64,000 nucleotides of DNA from the NCBI RefSeq assembly GCF_900113865.1, contig NZ_FOQY01000001.1, forward strand, positions 442,877-506,876. The letters are read 5' to 3'. A program made the position numbers and the translations under genes. Below the pieces are notes generated by a model. That model saw only the letters and a program-made list of their open reading frames with translations, ran no database searches and had not been told where the DNA came from. The stretch comes from Streptosporangium canum. GTDB taxonomy: Bacteria; Actinomycetota; Actinomycetes; Streptosporangiales; Streptosporangiaceae. Position 1 is the stretch's first letter, and every line of letters starts with the position of its first letter. This document shows, one piece after another, positions 42,472-50,057 of this stretch.

Positions 42472-44046
42472 TCAGCCGCCGGCGATCAGGCGATCCCGTA
42501 CGGCACGCGCGGCACCCGGGTTGTCGGCGAGCACCCCGTCCACCTGGAGCCCGTACAGCCGTGCCAGCCAGCCCGCCACGTCCCCGGCGGCGCGGGAGTA
42601 CGCCGGTCTGGCGGGATCACCCCGCCGGTAGTTCGCCGGGAGGCTCGCGTTCTCGTCGCGGATCGTCGCGACGTGAACCTGGAGGCCCTGCTGGTGGGCG
42701 TCCTGGACGAGCGAGGTGGGAGCACCCAGTCTCCCGTCGGGGCCGACCGGCACGACCCGCGTGGTGGTCACGCCGATGCCGGCGGCGTAGGTGGCGATCT
42801 GCCGCAGGCCGGCCGGGGTGATGAGATCGTCGCAGGTGAGCGGGTCACCGCTCTGCAGCAGATCGTACGGCGTGCCGCTTCCGGCCCCGATGAGCTGGAT
42901 GAGCCGCAACCGCGTGGCGGACCGCAGCTGCTTGAGGTTCCCCGTCTCGAAGGACTGGATGAACACCGGGTCGCAGGCGTCGTCCCAGCCGTACCGCCGG
43001 AGGGTCTCCAGCAGCGGTCCCTCGATCGGCAGCCCGATCGAGGCGAAGTAGCTCGGATATTTGATCTCGGGATAGATGCCCACGCCGTGCTTCTGCGCGA
43101 GCTGGACGATCTCCTCCAGTGTCGGGATCTGCGCCTTCCCGTCGTATGCCGCGCTGGCCGGCCGCCGCCGGGGGAAGCGCTCCCTGGCACGGAGGGTACG
43201 CAGCTCGGCGAGGGTGAAATCCTCGGTGAACCAGCCGGTCGTCCGGCCGCCGTTGATGGTCTTGGCCGTCCTGCGGGCGGCGAACTCGGGGTGGTCGGCG
43301 ATGTCGGTGGTCGCCGAGAGCTCGTTCTCGTGCCGGGAGACCAGGACGTGGTCCTTGGTGGAGACCAGGTCCGGCTCGATGTAGTCGGCGCCCAGCTGGA
43401 TGGCGACCTCGTAGGAGAGAAGCGTGTGCTCGGGCCGGAAGGCGCTGGCCCCCCGATGCCCGACGACGATCGGCATGCGAGCGCCGCCCCCGAGCAGGGC
43501 GGGCGAGGGGCCTGTGGGCCGGGCCGCACTCGGGGGTTGAGCCGGGCTCGGCGGCTGGGCGGGCGCCGATGGTTTGGCAGCCCTCAGGTGCCGGGCCACG
43601 CGCGCGGCCCGGGCGGCCCGGGCGGTACGCGCGGACCTCGCCGTTCGGACGGACCGTTTCGCCTTCGGCCAGCGGGTCCCCCTCGGCGAGCGGGCTGAGC
43701 GGGTGGTCCGGGCCTTGACCGCGGAACGCGTCATACGGGCGGACCGGGCGGAACCCGCGAGCCGGACAGGGCCCACGGGCTGGATTGAGGTCGCGGGCTG
43801 CACCGAGGTCGCAGGCTGACCGGAACCCACGGCCTGAGCGGAACCCGTGGCCGGACCGGAGGTCACAGCCTGAGCGGAACCCGCGGCCGGACCGGAGGTC
43901 GCGGTCCGAGCGGAACCCACGGCCGGAGCGGAGGTCACGGATCGATCCGGACCGGTGGGCCGGGCTGGACCGGCGGGATGGAGGGCGAGGACCGCCGCCC
44001 CTCCTACGAGCACGATAAGGACACTGATCCGTGTTTTCCCGACCAC
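42472..44046 (-). CDS. Secreted glycerophosphodiester phosphodiesterase-like protein
   Basis: The start chosen is GTG 44044-44046, giving 524 residues (MVGKTRISVLIVLVGGAAVL). A signal peptide or anchor helix (7-24) is followed by about 150 residues of low complexity: Ser/Gly/Pro/Ala repeats (SGPAAGSAQAV-like), then an Arg/Ala/Ser-rich run (RTARSARTARAARAARVAR). The GDPD barrel starts at about residue 190 with VVGHRGASAFRPEHT, and EPDLVSTKDH and SRHENEL supply the metal and second catalytic His. It should hydrolyse glycerophosphodiesters, or a teichoic-acid-like polymer, outside the cell. Its leader closely resembles that of the gene at 46061. Confidence 0.86.
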   Translation of the reverse strand: MVGKTRISVLIVLVGGAAVLALHPAGPARPTGPDRSVTSAPAVGSARTATSGPAAGSAQAVTSGPATGSAQAVGSGQPATSVQPATSIQPVGPVRLAGSARSARMTRSAVKARTTRSARSPRGTRWPKAKRSVRTARSARTARAARAARVARHLRAAKPSAPAQPPSPAQPPSAARPTGPSPALLGGGARMPIVVGHRGASAFRPEHTLLSYEVAIQLGADYIEPDLVSTKDHVLVSRHENELSATTDIADHPEFAARRTAKTINGGRTTGWFTEDFTLAELRTLRARERFPRRRPASAAYDGKAQIPTLEEIVQLAQKHGVGIYPEIKYPSYFASIGLPIEGPLLETLRRYGWDDACDPVFIQSFETGNLKQLRSATRLRLIQLIGAGSGTPYDLLQSGDPLTCDDLITPAGLRQIATYAAGIGVTTTRVVPVGPDGRLGAPTSLVQDAHQQGLQVHVATIRDENASLPANYRRGDPARPAYSRAAGDVAGWLARLYGLQVDGVLADNPGAARAVRDRLIAGG

Positions 44047-44132
44047 CCGGGTACACCCCCACTTTCCTGCCTTGTGGGGGGCACACTGGTACAAACAGCT
44101 CTACCCCGAGTGGCCGAACGGCTAACGGACGC
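44047..44132 (-). promoter_or_regulatory. Conserved 5' leader element, copy A
   Basis: About 85 nt directly upstream of the GDPD start are closely similar to 46925-47010 before the Arg/Gly/Tyr repeat gene. Shared blocks in order: CGTTAG, CGGCCA, CTCGGGG/CTCGGG-TAGAG, ACCA-GTGTGCCCCCC, GGAAAG, GGGGGTGT, CGG, start codon. The CCCCC block (44076-44082) can pair with GGGGG (44056-44060), placing a hairpin where a ribosome site should be. It may be a riboregulator or a promoter plus sequestering hairpin. Confidence 0.6.
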
Positions 44133-44316
44133 GCCTACCTCTCCGTCGTCGCGGCCCTCCGGGTAAGAGGGTGCGCCGGCGACGGCCCGGCTCCTCGCCG
44201 CCATCCCCGTCCTGGGCGGGCCCTCGCCCCTCGCGAGCGGGCCGCTCGCCGTACGGCGGGTCCGCGGGGACGGCCGCCCGAGGGGGCCGGTCCCGTAACG
44301 GACACCTCGCCGATCA

Positions 44317-45228
44317 TCACTCCGGGCGGTCGCCGGTGTGCTCCAGGATGGCGTCGGCGAGCTGCCGGTGCACCTGAGGGGGCAGGGTGTGGCCCATCCC
44401 CTCGATCATAAGAAGCTCGGCCCCCGGGATCTCCTGAGCGATGAGTGCTCCGTGACCCGGTTTGACCGGCTCGTGCGTGCCCTCGATGACGAGCGTGGGC
44501 GCGACCACCCGGTGCAGGATTCCCGCGGGCTCGAACTCGGAGGCCGAGACCCCGGCGCGCTGATGGTTGGTCACGGCCGCGGGGTCGGCGGCACGGTCGT
44601 GGAGCCGCTCCTCCACGCGCCGCTGCCCGTCCTCGTCGAACGGCAGGGCCGGGCCGTGCAGCACCCGGGCCAGCTCGATCTGGAAGTCGATCTGCTCGCG
44701 CCGCCCGGCGGGCGGCGGGTTCACCGCCGCCTTGGTGAAGAACTCCACGAACTCCGGCGTGGGCGGGGGCAGGCTGCCGGGAGGCTGCTCCTGACCCATC
44801 AGCGCGCGCATCAGCACCTGCCCCTCCCTTCCGCCCAGCGGTGACGCCCCGATCACCGTCAGCGTCAGCACCCGGTCCGGCTGCTCGGCCGCGATCCACT
44901 GGCCGAGCAGGCCGCCCGCCGAGTGCCCGACGATATGGGCCGCACCGATCCCGTAGGCGTCCAGGAGGCCGAGGACGTCGTCCTTGATGGCGGCCCAGGT
45001 GTAGGGGTGGGAGTCGAAGTCGACGGTGGTCGAGCGGCCGGTGTCACGGTGGTCGTAGCGGATGACCCGCCGGCCACCGGCGACCAGCCGCCCGACGAAC
45101 TCGTCCGGCCACAGGACCCCCTGCGACATCGAGCCCATCACCAGCAGCACCGGGGGGTGCGCCGGATCGCCGAATTCCTCGGTCCACAGTTCGACGTCGC
45201 CGACGTTCACCATGCGTCCCTGAGACAT
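44317..45228 (-). CDS. Alpha/beta hydrolase
   Basis: The 303-residue protein from ATG 45226-45228 (AAGGAG upstream) starts MSQGRMVNVGDVELWTEEFG. It has the oxyanion-side VLLVMGSMSQGVLWPDEF, the nucleophile elbow VGHSAGGLLG, an acid in VIEGTHEPV and the His in GMGHTLPP, so the triad is complete. The YDHRDTGRST segment is typical of the epoxide-hydrolase/aclacinomycin-methylesterase branch. The substrate is unknown. No operon partner is close on the same strand. Confidence 0.88.
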   Translation of the reverse strand: MSQGRMVNVGDVELWTEEFGDPAHPPVLLVMGSMSQGVLWPDEFVGRLVAGGRRVIRYDHRDTGRSTTVDFDSHPYTWAAIKDDVLGLLDAYGIGAAHIVGHSAGGLLGQWIAAEQPDRVLTLTVIGASPLGGREGQVLMRALMGQEQPPGSLPPPTPEFVEFFTKAAVNPPPAGRREQIDFQIELARVLHGPALPFDEDGQRRVEERLHDRAADPAAVTNHQRAGVSASEFEPAGILHRVVAPTLVIEGTHEPVKPGHGALIAQEIPGAELLMIEGMGHTLPPQVHRQLADAILEHTGDRPE

Positions 45229-45627
45229 ATAAACCGGCTCCTTCTCACAGAGGTTGTCGTCTGCCGATGCCATGAGCCTGGTCTACCGGCGCGCCGGCGC
45301 CATCAGTAGGACTACTGGGCTCGGCCCACCCCAGTGACGCGGCCCCTGTTCACGTGCCCCCCGAGTTCCGGCGATCACGGGCGGGCAGGCGCCGGCAGCC
45401 GTGACGGACCGCCTGATCGACGCGGCGACCCCGCCGGCTTGAGCCCCTCCTGGGCGAGGTCGTCGAAGACGGCCAGCGTACGGGCGCCCCGTCAACGGAC
45501 AGACCATCTGTGAGTAGGAGATTTTCTCTTTTAGCAGGACGTAGGCGGCAAAACCCTGCCATGACAGGACTAATGCCCCTTCCGGTCACGCCGACGGAGG
45601 AGGAAGCTTGAACGGGAGGTGTTCGTA
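45229..45627. other. 399-bp divergent spacer
   Basis: The spacer lies between the alpha/beta hydrolase and DUF1876 genes. A GC-rich inverted repeat (around 45284-45300) and an AT-richer patch (about 45505-45545), likely the DUF1876 promoter, are seen. No gene is supported. Confidence 0.6.
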
Positions 45628-45897
45628 ATGGACTCAAAGCAATGGGATGTGCAGATATTCATCAGTGAGGACGACAACGACGACGTCACCACTGCCAAGG
45701 CGGTGCTGACGACGCCTGACGGCAGAAGGCGCGAGTGCGTCGCATACGCCCGGCGCAACCCGGCGGACCAGCCTGTTCCGGCGATCGGTGACGAGCTGGC
45801 GGCGGGGCGTGCTCTGGCCGACATGGCCGGCAAGCTGATGAGAGACGGCGCCGAGGACGTCGCCCAGTTGGCAGGGCATGCGCCCAGGGCATGGTGA
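45628..45897 (+). CDS. DUF1876 domain protein
   Basis: The 89-residue protein starts MDSKQWDVQIFISEDDNDDV with a GGGAGG site; the family pattern continues with ARRNPADQPVPAIGDELAAGRALADMAGKL. DUF1876 proteins are small, soluble and frequent in actinomycetes, often in several copies. They resemble a double-stranded-RNA-binding fold, but no function is established. A 28-base perfect palindrome follows the stop. Confidence 0.9.
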   Translation: MDSKQWDVQIFISEDDNDDVTTAKAVLTTPDGRRRECVAYARRNPADQPVPAIGDELAAGRALADMAGKLMRDGAEDVAQLAGHAPRAW

Positions 45898-45914
45898 GCT
45901 CCGGCTCACCCCAA

Positions 45915-45942
45915 GGGCCTCCGGCGGATCCGCCGGAGGCCC
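45915..45942 (+). terminator. Perfect 28-base palindrome after the DUF1876 gene
   Basis: GGGCCTCCGGCGGA and its exact complement lie 17 bp past the stop. No U run follows. Short GGATCACCGCC-type repeats extend from here to about 46070. Confidence 0.75.
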
Positions 45943-46060
45943 CCACCTGCCGCCGGCGACGGACCAACGCCAGCGGATCGCCACCACCGGACCATCGCCG
46001 GATCACCGCCGCACCACCACTGGATCACCGCCGGATCACCACCGCCGGATCACCGCCGGA

Positions 46061-46924
46061 TCACCACTCCGGCTCCGTCCGAGACCGGTCCGGCCGACCC
46101 TGCCCTCTCCCGGGCCGGAAGGACCGGGAGCCGGCCTCTGCCCGCGAAGGCCGCCTGATCATCCCTCCCCCGGGACGCCTGACGTTCCCGTCCTCGGACC
46201 GTCCGAACGCCCGGCTCCTGTGCCGCCCGGTGACTGGGCCGTCCGGCCGCCCGTAGCCCCAGTCCCTGTCGTACCTGGCGTCCGGACCGTTGGAACGTCC
46301 GTACCCCCGGTCCCTGGCATCCGGACCATTGGAACGTCCGTACCCCCGGTCCCTGGCATCCGGACCGTTGGAGCGCCCGTATCCCCGGTCCCTGGCATCC
46401 GGACCGTTGGAGCGCCCGTATCCCCAGTCCCTGTCGCTCCCGGCGTCCGGACCGTTGGAGCGCCCGTATCCCCGGTCCCTGCCCCAGTTGGCGGCTGGGC
46501 CGTCGGGGCGTCCGTACCCCCGGTCCCTGTCGTACCTGGATCCCCGGTCCCTGTCGTACCTGGCGTCCGGGCCCTGCTGCCTGGCCCGTCGGCCACCGGA
46601 CTGCTTGGGCGCCGGCCCTCCGGGCCGCCCGAACGCCCACTCCCGGTCGCGCCTGGCATCCACGCCCGGCCGCCTGGTCCTCCAGTCACCGGGCCGCTTC
46701 ACGCCCGACCCTCCCAAGCGACCGAACCCCCGGTCCCGGTCGCGTCTGCCGGCCGAGTCCGGCCGCCTGACCGTCCAGCTCGCAGGTCGCTTGACGGAGG
46801 AGTGTCCCGGTCGCTTGACCACCCAGCTCGACGATTGACCTGATGTCGGCTTCGAGTGCTGGACGGCGCCGACCGCCGCCACCCCTATGAGTACGGCCAG
46901 CACACCGGCCCTCATGATGCCCAT
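46061..46924 (-). CDS. Secreted Arg/Gly/Tyr-rich repeat protein
   Basis: The start is ATG 46922-46924 (MGIMRAGVLAVLIGVAAVGA), a clear signal peptide. The mature part (about residues 25-287) is strongly basic and low complexity: VKRP/VRRP motifs, then about six 13-residue units of the type GYGRSNGPDARDR, then further Arg/Gly/Pro sequence. Frames on the other strand are also open because of the repeat, but only this frame has a signal peptide, high third-position GC and the leader shared with the GDPD gene. No Cys and no catalytic domain are seen. It is likely intrinsically disordered and cell-envelope or nucleic-acid associated; the function is unknown. Confidence 0.65.
   Translation of the reverse strand: MGIMRAGVLAVLIGVAAVGAVQHSKPTSGQSSSWVVKRPGHSSVKRPASWTVRRPDSAGRRDRDRGFGRLGGSGVKRPGDWRTRRPGVDARRDREWAFGRPGGPAPKQSGGRRARQQGPDARYDRDRGSRYDRDRGYGRPDGPAANWGRDRGYGRSNGPDAGSDRDWGYGRSNGPDARDRGYGRSNGPDARDRGYGRSNGPDARDRGYGRSNGPDARYDRDWGYGRPDGPVTGRHRSRAFGRSEDGNVRRPGGGMIRRPSRAEAGSRSFRPGRGQGRPDRSRTEPEW
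46282..46485. repeat. 39-bp in-frame tandem repeat (with one 48-bp unit)
   Basis: CCGGACC-led units start at 46282, 46321, 46360, 46399 and 46447, spacings 39, 39, 39 and 48. All are multiples of three, so the minus-strand protein repeat stays in frame. Adjacent copies differ by one to three bases. Confidence 0.93.
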
Positions 46925-47010
46925 CCGAGCACACCCCCCGCTTTCCGATCTTCCGGGGGGCACACTTGGTCAGACGGATCTCTACCCGAGTTGGCCGCAC
47001 GACTAACGAT
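46925..47010 (-). promoter_or_regulatory. Conserved 5' leader element, copy B
   Basis: This is the counterpart of 44047-44132, with the same ordered blocks: GTTAG, CGGCCAACTCGGGTAGAG, ACCAAGTGTGCCCCCC, GGAAAG, GGGGGGTGT, CGG then ATG. Six C (46955-46960) can pair with six G (46934-46939), a slightly longer stem than in copy A. Differences fall mainly in the loop and between blocks, which suggests selection on the blocks. Confidence 0.6.
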
Positions 47011-47144
47011 CAGATGTGAACATCGCCCAGGTCACGGGCATGGAGCACCGCCGTCCGCATCCGGGCCGTGCGCCCGCCGCGCCGCGACGTGCCAGGCGCA
47101 ACGTGCCGGGCTCCGCACCCTTACCCCAATAACGGTTCTCCAGT

Positions 47145-47192
47145 TCCATTAAGCCATCTCCTCGTGCTACTGTCGCCACATCTTAACGGAAT
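47145..47192. promoter_or_regulatory. Inverted repeat upstream of the DHA2 exporter gene
   Basis: TTCCATTAAG (47145-47154) and CTTAACGGAA (47183-47192) are complementary except for one position and are 28 bases apart, in the AT-richest part of the spacer. A regulator binding here could control the exporter gene. No regulator gene is adjacent. Confidence 0.4.
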
Positions 47193-47229
47193 AAAAGTCC
47201 CATTAGATGGTCCGTCGCGGAGGAAAACC

Positions 47230-48726
47230 ATGTCCACACTCGACCAGGCCCCGCCGGTCACCACGCCCCACCCATCGGACCCGCCGGCGAACGCGACCAC
47301 GCCGCCAGGCCGGCGACAGGCGGCGCGCATGACAGGGCGCCAGAAACTGGTGCTCGCCCTGCTGCTCGGATCCCAGTTCATGGTCGCGGTGGATTTCTCC
47401 ATCCTGAACGTGGCCCTCCCCGTGGTCGGCGCCGGTCTGGGCTTCTCCCTGGCCGACCTGCAGTGGATCGCCACCGCCTTCGCCCTGACCGCGGCCGGCT
47501 TCACCCTGCTGTTCGGCCGGGTGGCGGACCTGTTCGGCCGTAAGCGCCTGTTCCTGGGCGGCATGGCGCTGCTCGGCCTGTCCTCCGCCCTCGGCGGCCT
47601 CGCCACCTCGCCGGGGATGCTGCTGGTCGCCCGCGTGCTGCAGGGGCTGGCCACCGCGGCCGTCACCCCGGCCGGGCTGTCCCTGCTGACCACCTCCTTC
47701 AAGGAAGGGCCGCTGCGGGACAAGGCCCTCGGCCTCAACGGCGCCCTGATGTCGGCCGGGTTCACCGCCGGCGCGATCCTCGGCGGGCTGCTGACCGATC
47801 TGCTGTCCTGGCGCTGGGCCTTCCTGATCAACGTTCCGGTGGCCGTCCTCGTGGTGGTCCTGGCCCCGTCCGTCATTCCCGACTCCCGCCCCGCCGGCCG
47901 TTCCCGGCTGGACGTGCCCGGCGCCGTCGCCGTCACCGGCGGCCTGCTCACCCTGGTCTACGGCCTCACCCAGGCGGGCGAGACCGGCTGGGGCGACCCC
48001 GCCACCCTGGCCGCCCTGGTGGCCGGCGCGGCGCTGCTGGCCGGTTTCTGGTTCATCGAGAAGCGCTCCGCCGATCCGCTCGTCCCCGTGCAGATCATGA
48101 AGCGACCCACCGTGGTCTGGGGCAACGCCGTGGGCCTGATCGCCTTCGTCACCGAGACCTCCCTGGTCTTCCTGCTCACCCTCTACCTGCAGAAGGTGCT
48201 GGGCTACTCCCCGCTGGCCACCGGACTGGCCTTCGGCGTCCTGGGTCTGGGCACCGTCATCGGCGGCACCTTCGGCGGCAGGGCCGTCGGCCGGATGGGC
48301 AACCGCGCCACCATCGTCATCGGCGGCGTCGTCCAGGCCGTCGCCACCGTCTCCCTGGTCGCGCTCGGCACCTCCGGTGCCTGGATCTGGCTGCTGCTGG
48401 CGGCCACCTTCATCGGCGGCGTCGGCAACATGTTCATGATCGTTGGATTCATGGTCACCGCCACCTCCGGCCTGCCCGACCGTGAGCAGGGCCTGGCCAC
48501 CGGTCTGGCCACGATGACCCAGCAGGTCGGCATCACCATGGGCATCCCGATCATGAGCGCCATCGCCACCGCCCGGATGACCGCCCTGGACGGCAGCGGC
48601 CCCGGCGCCGTCCTGTCCGGCGTCTCCCTCGCCATCCTCGTCAACTCCGCCGTCGTCCTCGTCGGCGCGGTGCTCGCCGGAGTGTTCCTCGCCCCTCGCC
48701 GCGACAAGCACGCACCGGTCAGGTGA
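47230..48726 (+). CDS. DHA2-type MFS drug exporter
   Basis: The 498-residue protein has about 14 membrane helices and is expected to export drugs with proton antiport. The start is ATG 47230 with GGAGG upstream. VAVDFSILNVALPVVG in helix 1 and GRVADLFGRKRLFLGG between helices 2 and 3 are DHA2 motifs; motif C is represented by the Gly-rich GALMSAGFTAGAILGG. The first 30 residues are Pro/Thr-rich and cytoplasmic. An inverted repeat upstream may be its operator. The drug specificity cannot be read. Confidence 0.9.
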   Translation: MSTLDQAPPVTTPHPSDPPANATTPPGRRQAARMTGRQKLVLALLLGSQFMVAVDFSILNVALPVVGAGLGFSLADLQWIATAFALTAAGFTLLFGRVADLFGRKRLFLGGMALLGLSSALGGLATSPGMLLVARVLQGLATAAVTPAGLSLLTTSFKEGPLRDKALGLNGALMSAGFTAGAILGGLLTDLLSWRWAFLINVPVAVLVVVLAPSVIPDSRPAGRSRLDVPGAVAVTGGLLTLVYGLTQAGETGWGDPATLAALVAGAALLAGFWFIEKRSADPLVPVQIMKRPTVVWGNAVGLIAFVTETSLVFLLTLYLQKVLGYSPLATGLAFGVLGLGTVIGGTFGGRAVGRMGNRATIVIGGVVQAVATVSLVALGTSGAWIWLLLAATFIGGVGNMFMIVGFMVTATSGLPDREQGLATGLATMTQQVGITMGIPIMSAIATARMTALDGSGPGAVLSGVSLAILVNSAVVLVGAVLAGVFLAPRRDKHAPVR

Positions 48727-48738
48727 CCTCGCCTCAGA

Positions 48739-48762
48739 GGGTGCCGGGACCTCCCGGCACCC
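48739..48762 (+). terminator. Hairpin terminator after the exporter gene
   Basis: A perfect 11-bp stem (48739-48749 with 48752-48762) with a 2-base loop lies 12 bp past the stop, between convergent genes. Confidence 0.75.
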
Positions 48763-48841
48763 CGGCGACGTCGCCCATCCGCCGTCCCCCTTCTCGCCCC
48801 CTACGTCCGGCAGGCCCTGGGGGCTGCCGGGAATGACACCG

Positions 48842-50005
48842 TCAGCGGGCCTGCCGTACGGGCTCGTAGTCCTTCAGGGCGATGCGGGTGGCGAACATGT
48901 CGGTCATCTTCAGCATCAGCCCCAGCAGGAAGCCGTACTTGAACGTCCAGTTGCGCATGCGGATCCTGGCCGGGCTGCCGGGCGCGAGGAAGGGGCCGGC
49001 GTTGCCGCTCCTGGCTATCTTCGCGTAGCCGCGGAACTCCTGCTCGTACCGCTCGAAGGCCAGGCGGTGATCACCGCCGGCCGCGGCCAGCTCGCCCGCC
49101 AGGACGTAGGCGCCGACGAAGGCCAGGCCGGTGCCGAAGCCGCCCAGGGTGTTGCCGTAGGCGGCGTCGCCGAGCAGCACCACCCGGCCCCTGGCGTAGT
49201 GGTCGATCCTGACCTGGCTGATCGAGTCGAGGTAGAGGTCGTCCGCCCGCCGTAGCGCGTCGACGATCGCGGGGCCCCGCCAGCCCATGCCCGCGTAGGC
49301 CTTGGCCACGATCTGCCTGTGCTGCTCGACGTCGTAGCGGTCGTAGTCGAGCTGCTCGGAGGCGAAGACGAAGAACCCGGGCGCCTTCGGCCCGCCGACG
49401 GTGACCATCCTGCCGGGCTCGTTGTACATCTTCGGCACGGGCCCGAAGTCTTCGGGAAGATCGGCCAGGGCGTAGTAGTAGCCGAGGAACGCGACGTGGT
49501 CGGACTCCGGGCCGAAGGACAGGCGGCGCACGTTGGAGTGGATCCCGTCCGCCCCTACCACCAGGTCGAACGTGCGCGGCGCGGCGCGCTCGAAGGTGAC
49601 GTGCACGCCGTCCGCGGTCTCGGTCAGGGACGTGATGGAGTCGCCGAAGACGTATTCGCAGCTAGCGGCCGTCCTGTCGTACAGCAGCCTGGACAGGTCG
49701 CCGCGCCTGATCTCGATCTCACCGCCGGTGAACTCGCCGGGGATGACCGCCAGCCTGCGGCCGTCGGCGTCGACGATCTCCTGGTCGGTCCCGCCGGTCT
49801 GCAGCCGCCGCACATCCTCCAGGATGCCCATCCGCCGCAGCACGGTGAGGTGGGTCTCGCCCTTGAAGTCGACGGCCTGGCCGCCCGTGCGCAGGGCCGG
49901 GGCCTTCTCGACGACGGTGACGTTGAAGCCGTGGCGGTCGAGCCAGTAGGCGAGCGCGGGGCCGCCGATGCTGGCGCCGGAGATGAGGACGTTGGTGTTC
50001 TTCAT
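48842..50005 (-). CDS. FAD-dependent monooxygenase
   Basis: The 387-residue class A flavoprotein monooxygenase has the dinucleotide fold ISGASIGGPALA at the N-terminus, the middle VVGADGIHSNVRR motif, and GRVVLLGDAAYGNTLGGFGTGLA for FAD. It should hydroxylate an aromatic or polyketide-like substrate, or inactivate such an antibiotic, using NAD(P)H and oxygen. The start is ATG 50003-50005. It lies 52 bp downstream of a BTAD regulator on the same strand, so it may be cotranscribed with or controlled by it. Confidence 0.88.
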   Translation of the reverse strand: MKNTNVLISGASIGGPALAYWLDRHGFNVTVVEKAPALRTGGQAVDFKGETHLTVLRRMGILEDVRRLQTGGTDQEIVDADGRRLAVIPGEFTGGEIEIRRGDLSRLLYDRTAASCEYVFGDSITSLTETADGVHVTFERAAPRTFDLVVGADGIHSNVRRLSFGPESDHVAFLGYYYALADLPEDFGPVPKMYNEPGRMVTVGGPKAPGFFVFASEQLDYDRYDVEQHRQIVAKAYAGMGWRGPAIVDALRRADDLYLDSISQVRIDHYARGRVVLLGDAAYGNTLGGFGTGLAFVGAYVLAGELAAAGGDHRLAFERYEQEFRGYAKIARSGNAGPFLAPGSPARIRMRNWTFKYGFLLGLMLKMTDMFATRIALKDYEPVRQAR

Positions 50006-50057
50006 GTCCCGGAGCCTCGCCGAGGCCGCTGACAGCCCGGCGACCACCGGCTGACAG

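Noticed and set aside
45878..46843. A 321-codon plus-strand frame rich in Pro, Val and Gly across the 39-bp repeats
   Set aside because: All frames stay open because the repeat unit is a multiple of three. This one has no signal peptide and no ribosome site, whereas the minus-strand frame has a signal peptide and a conserved leader.
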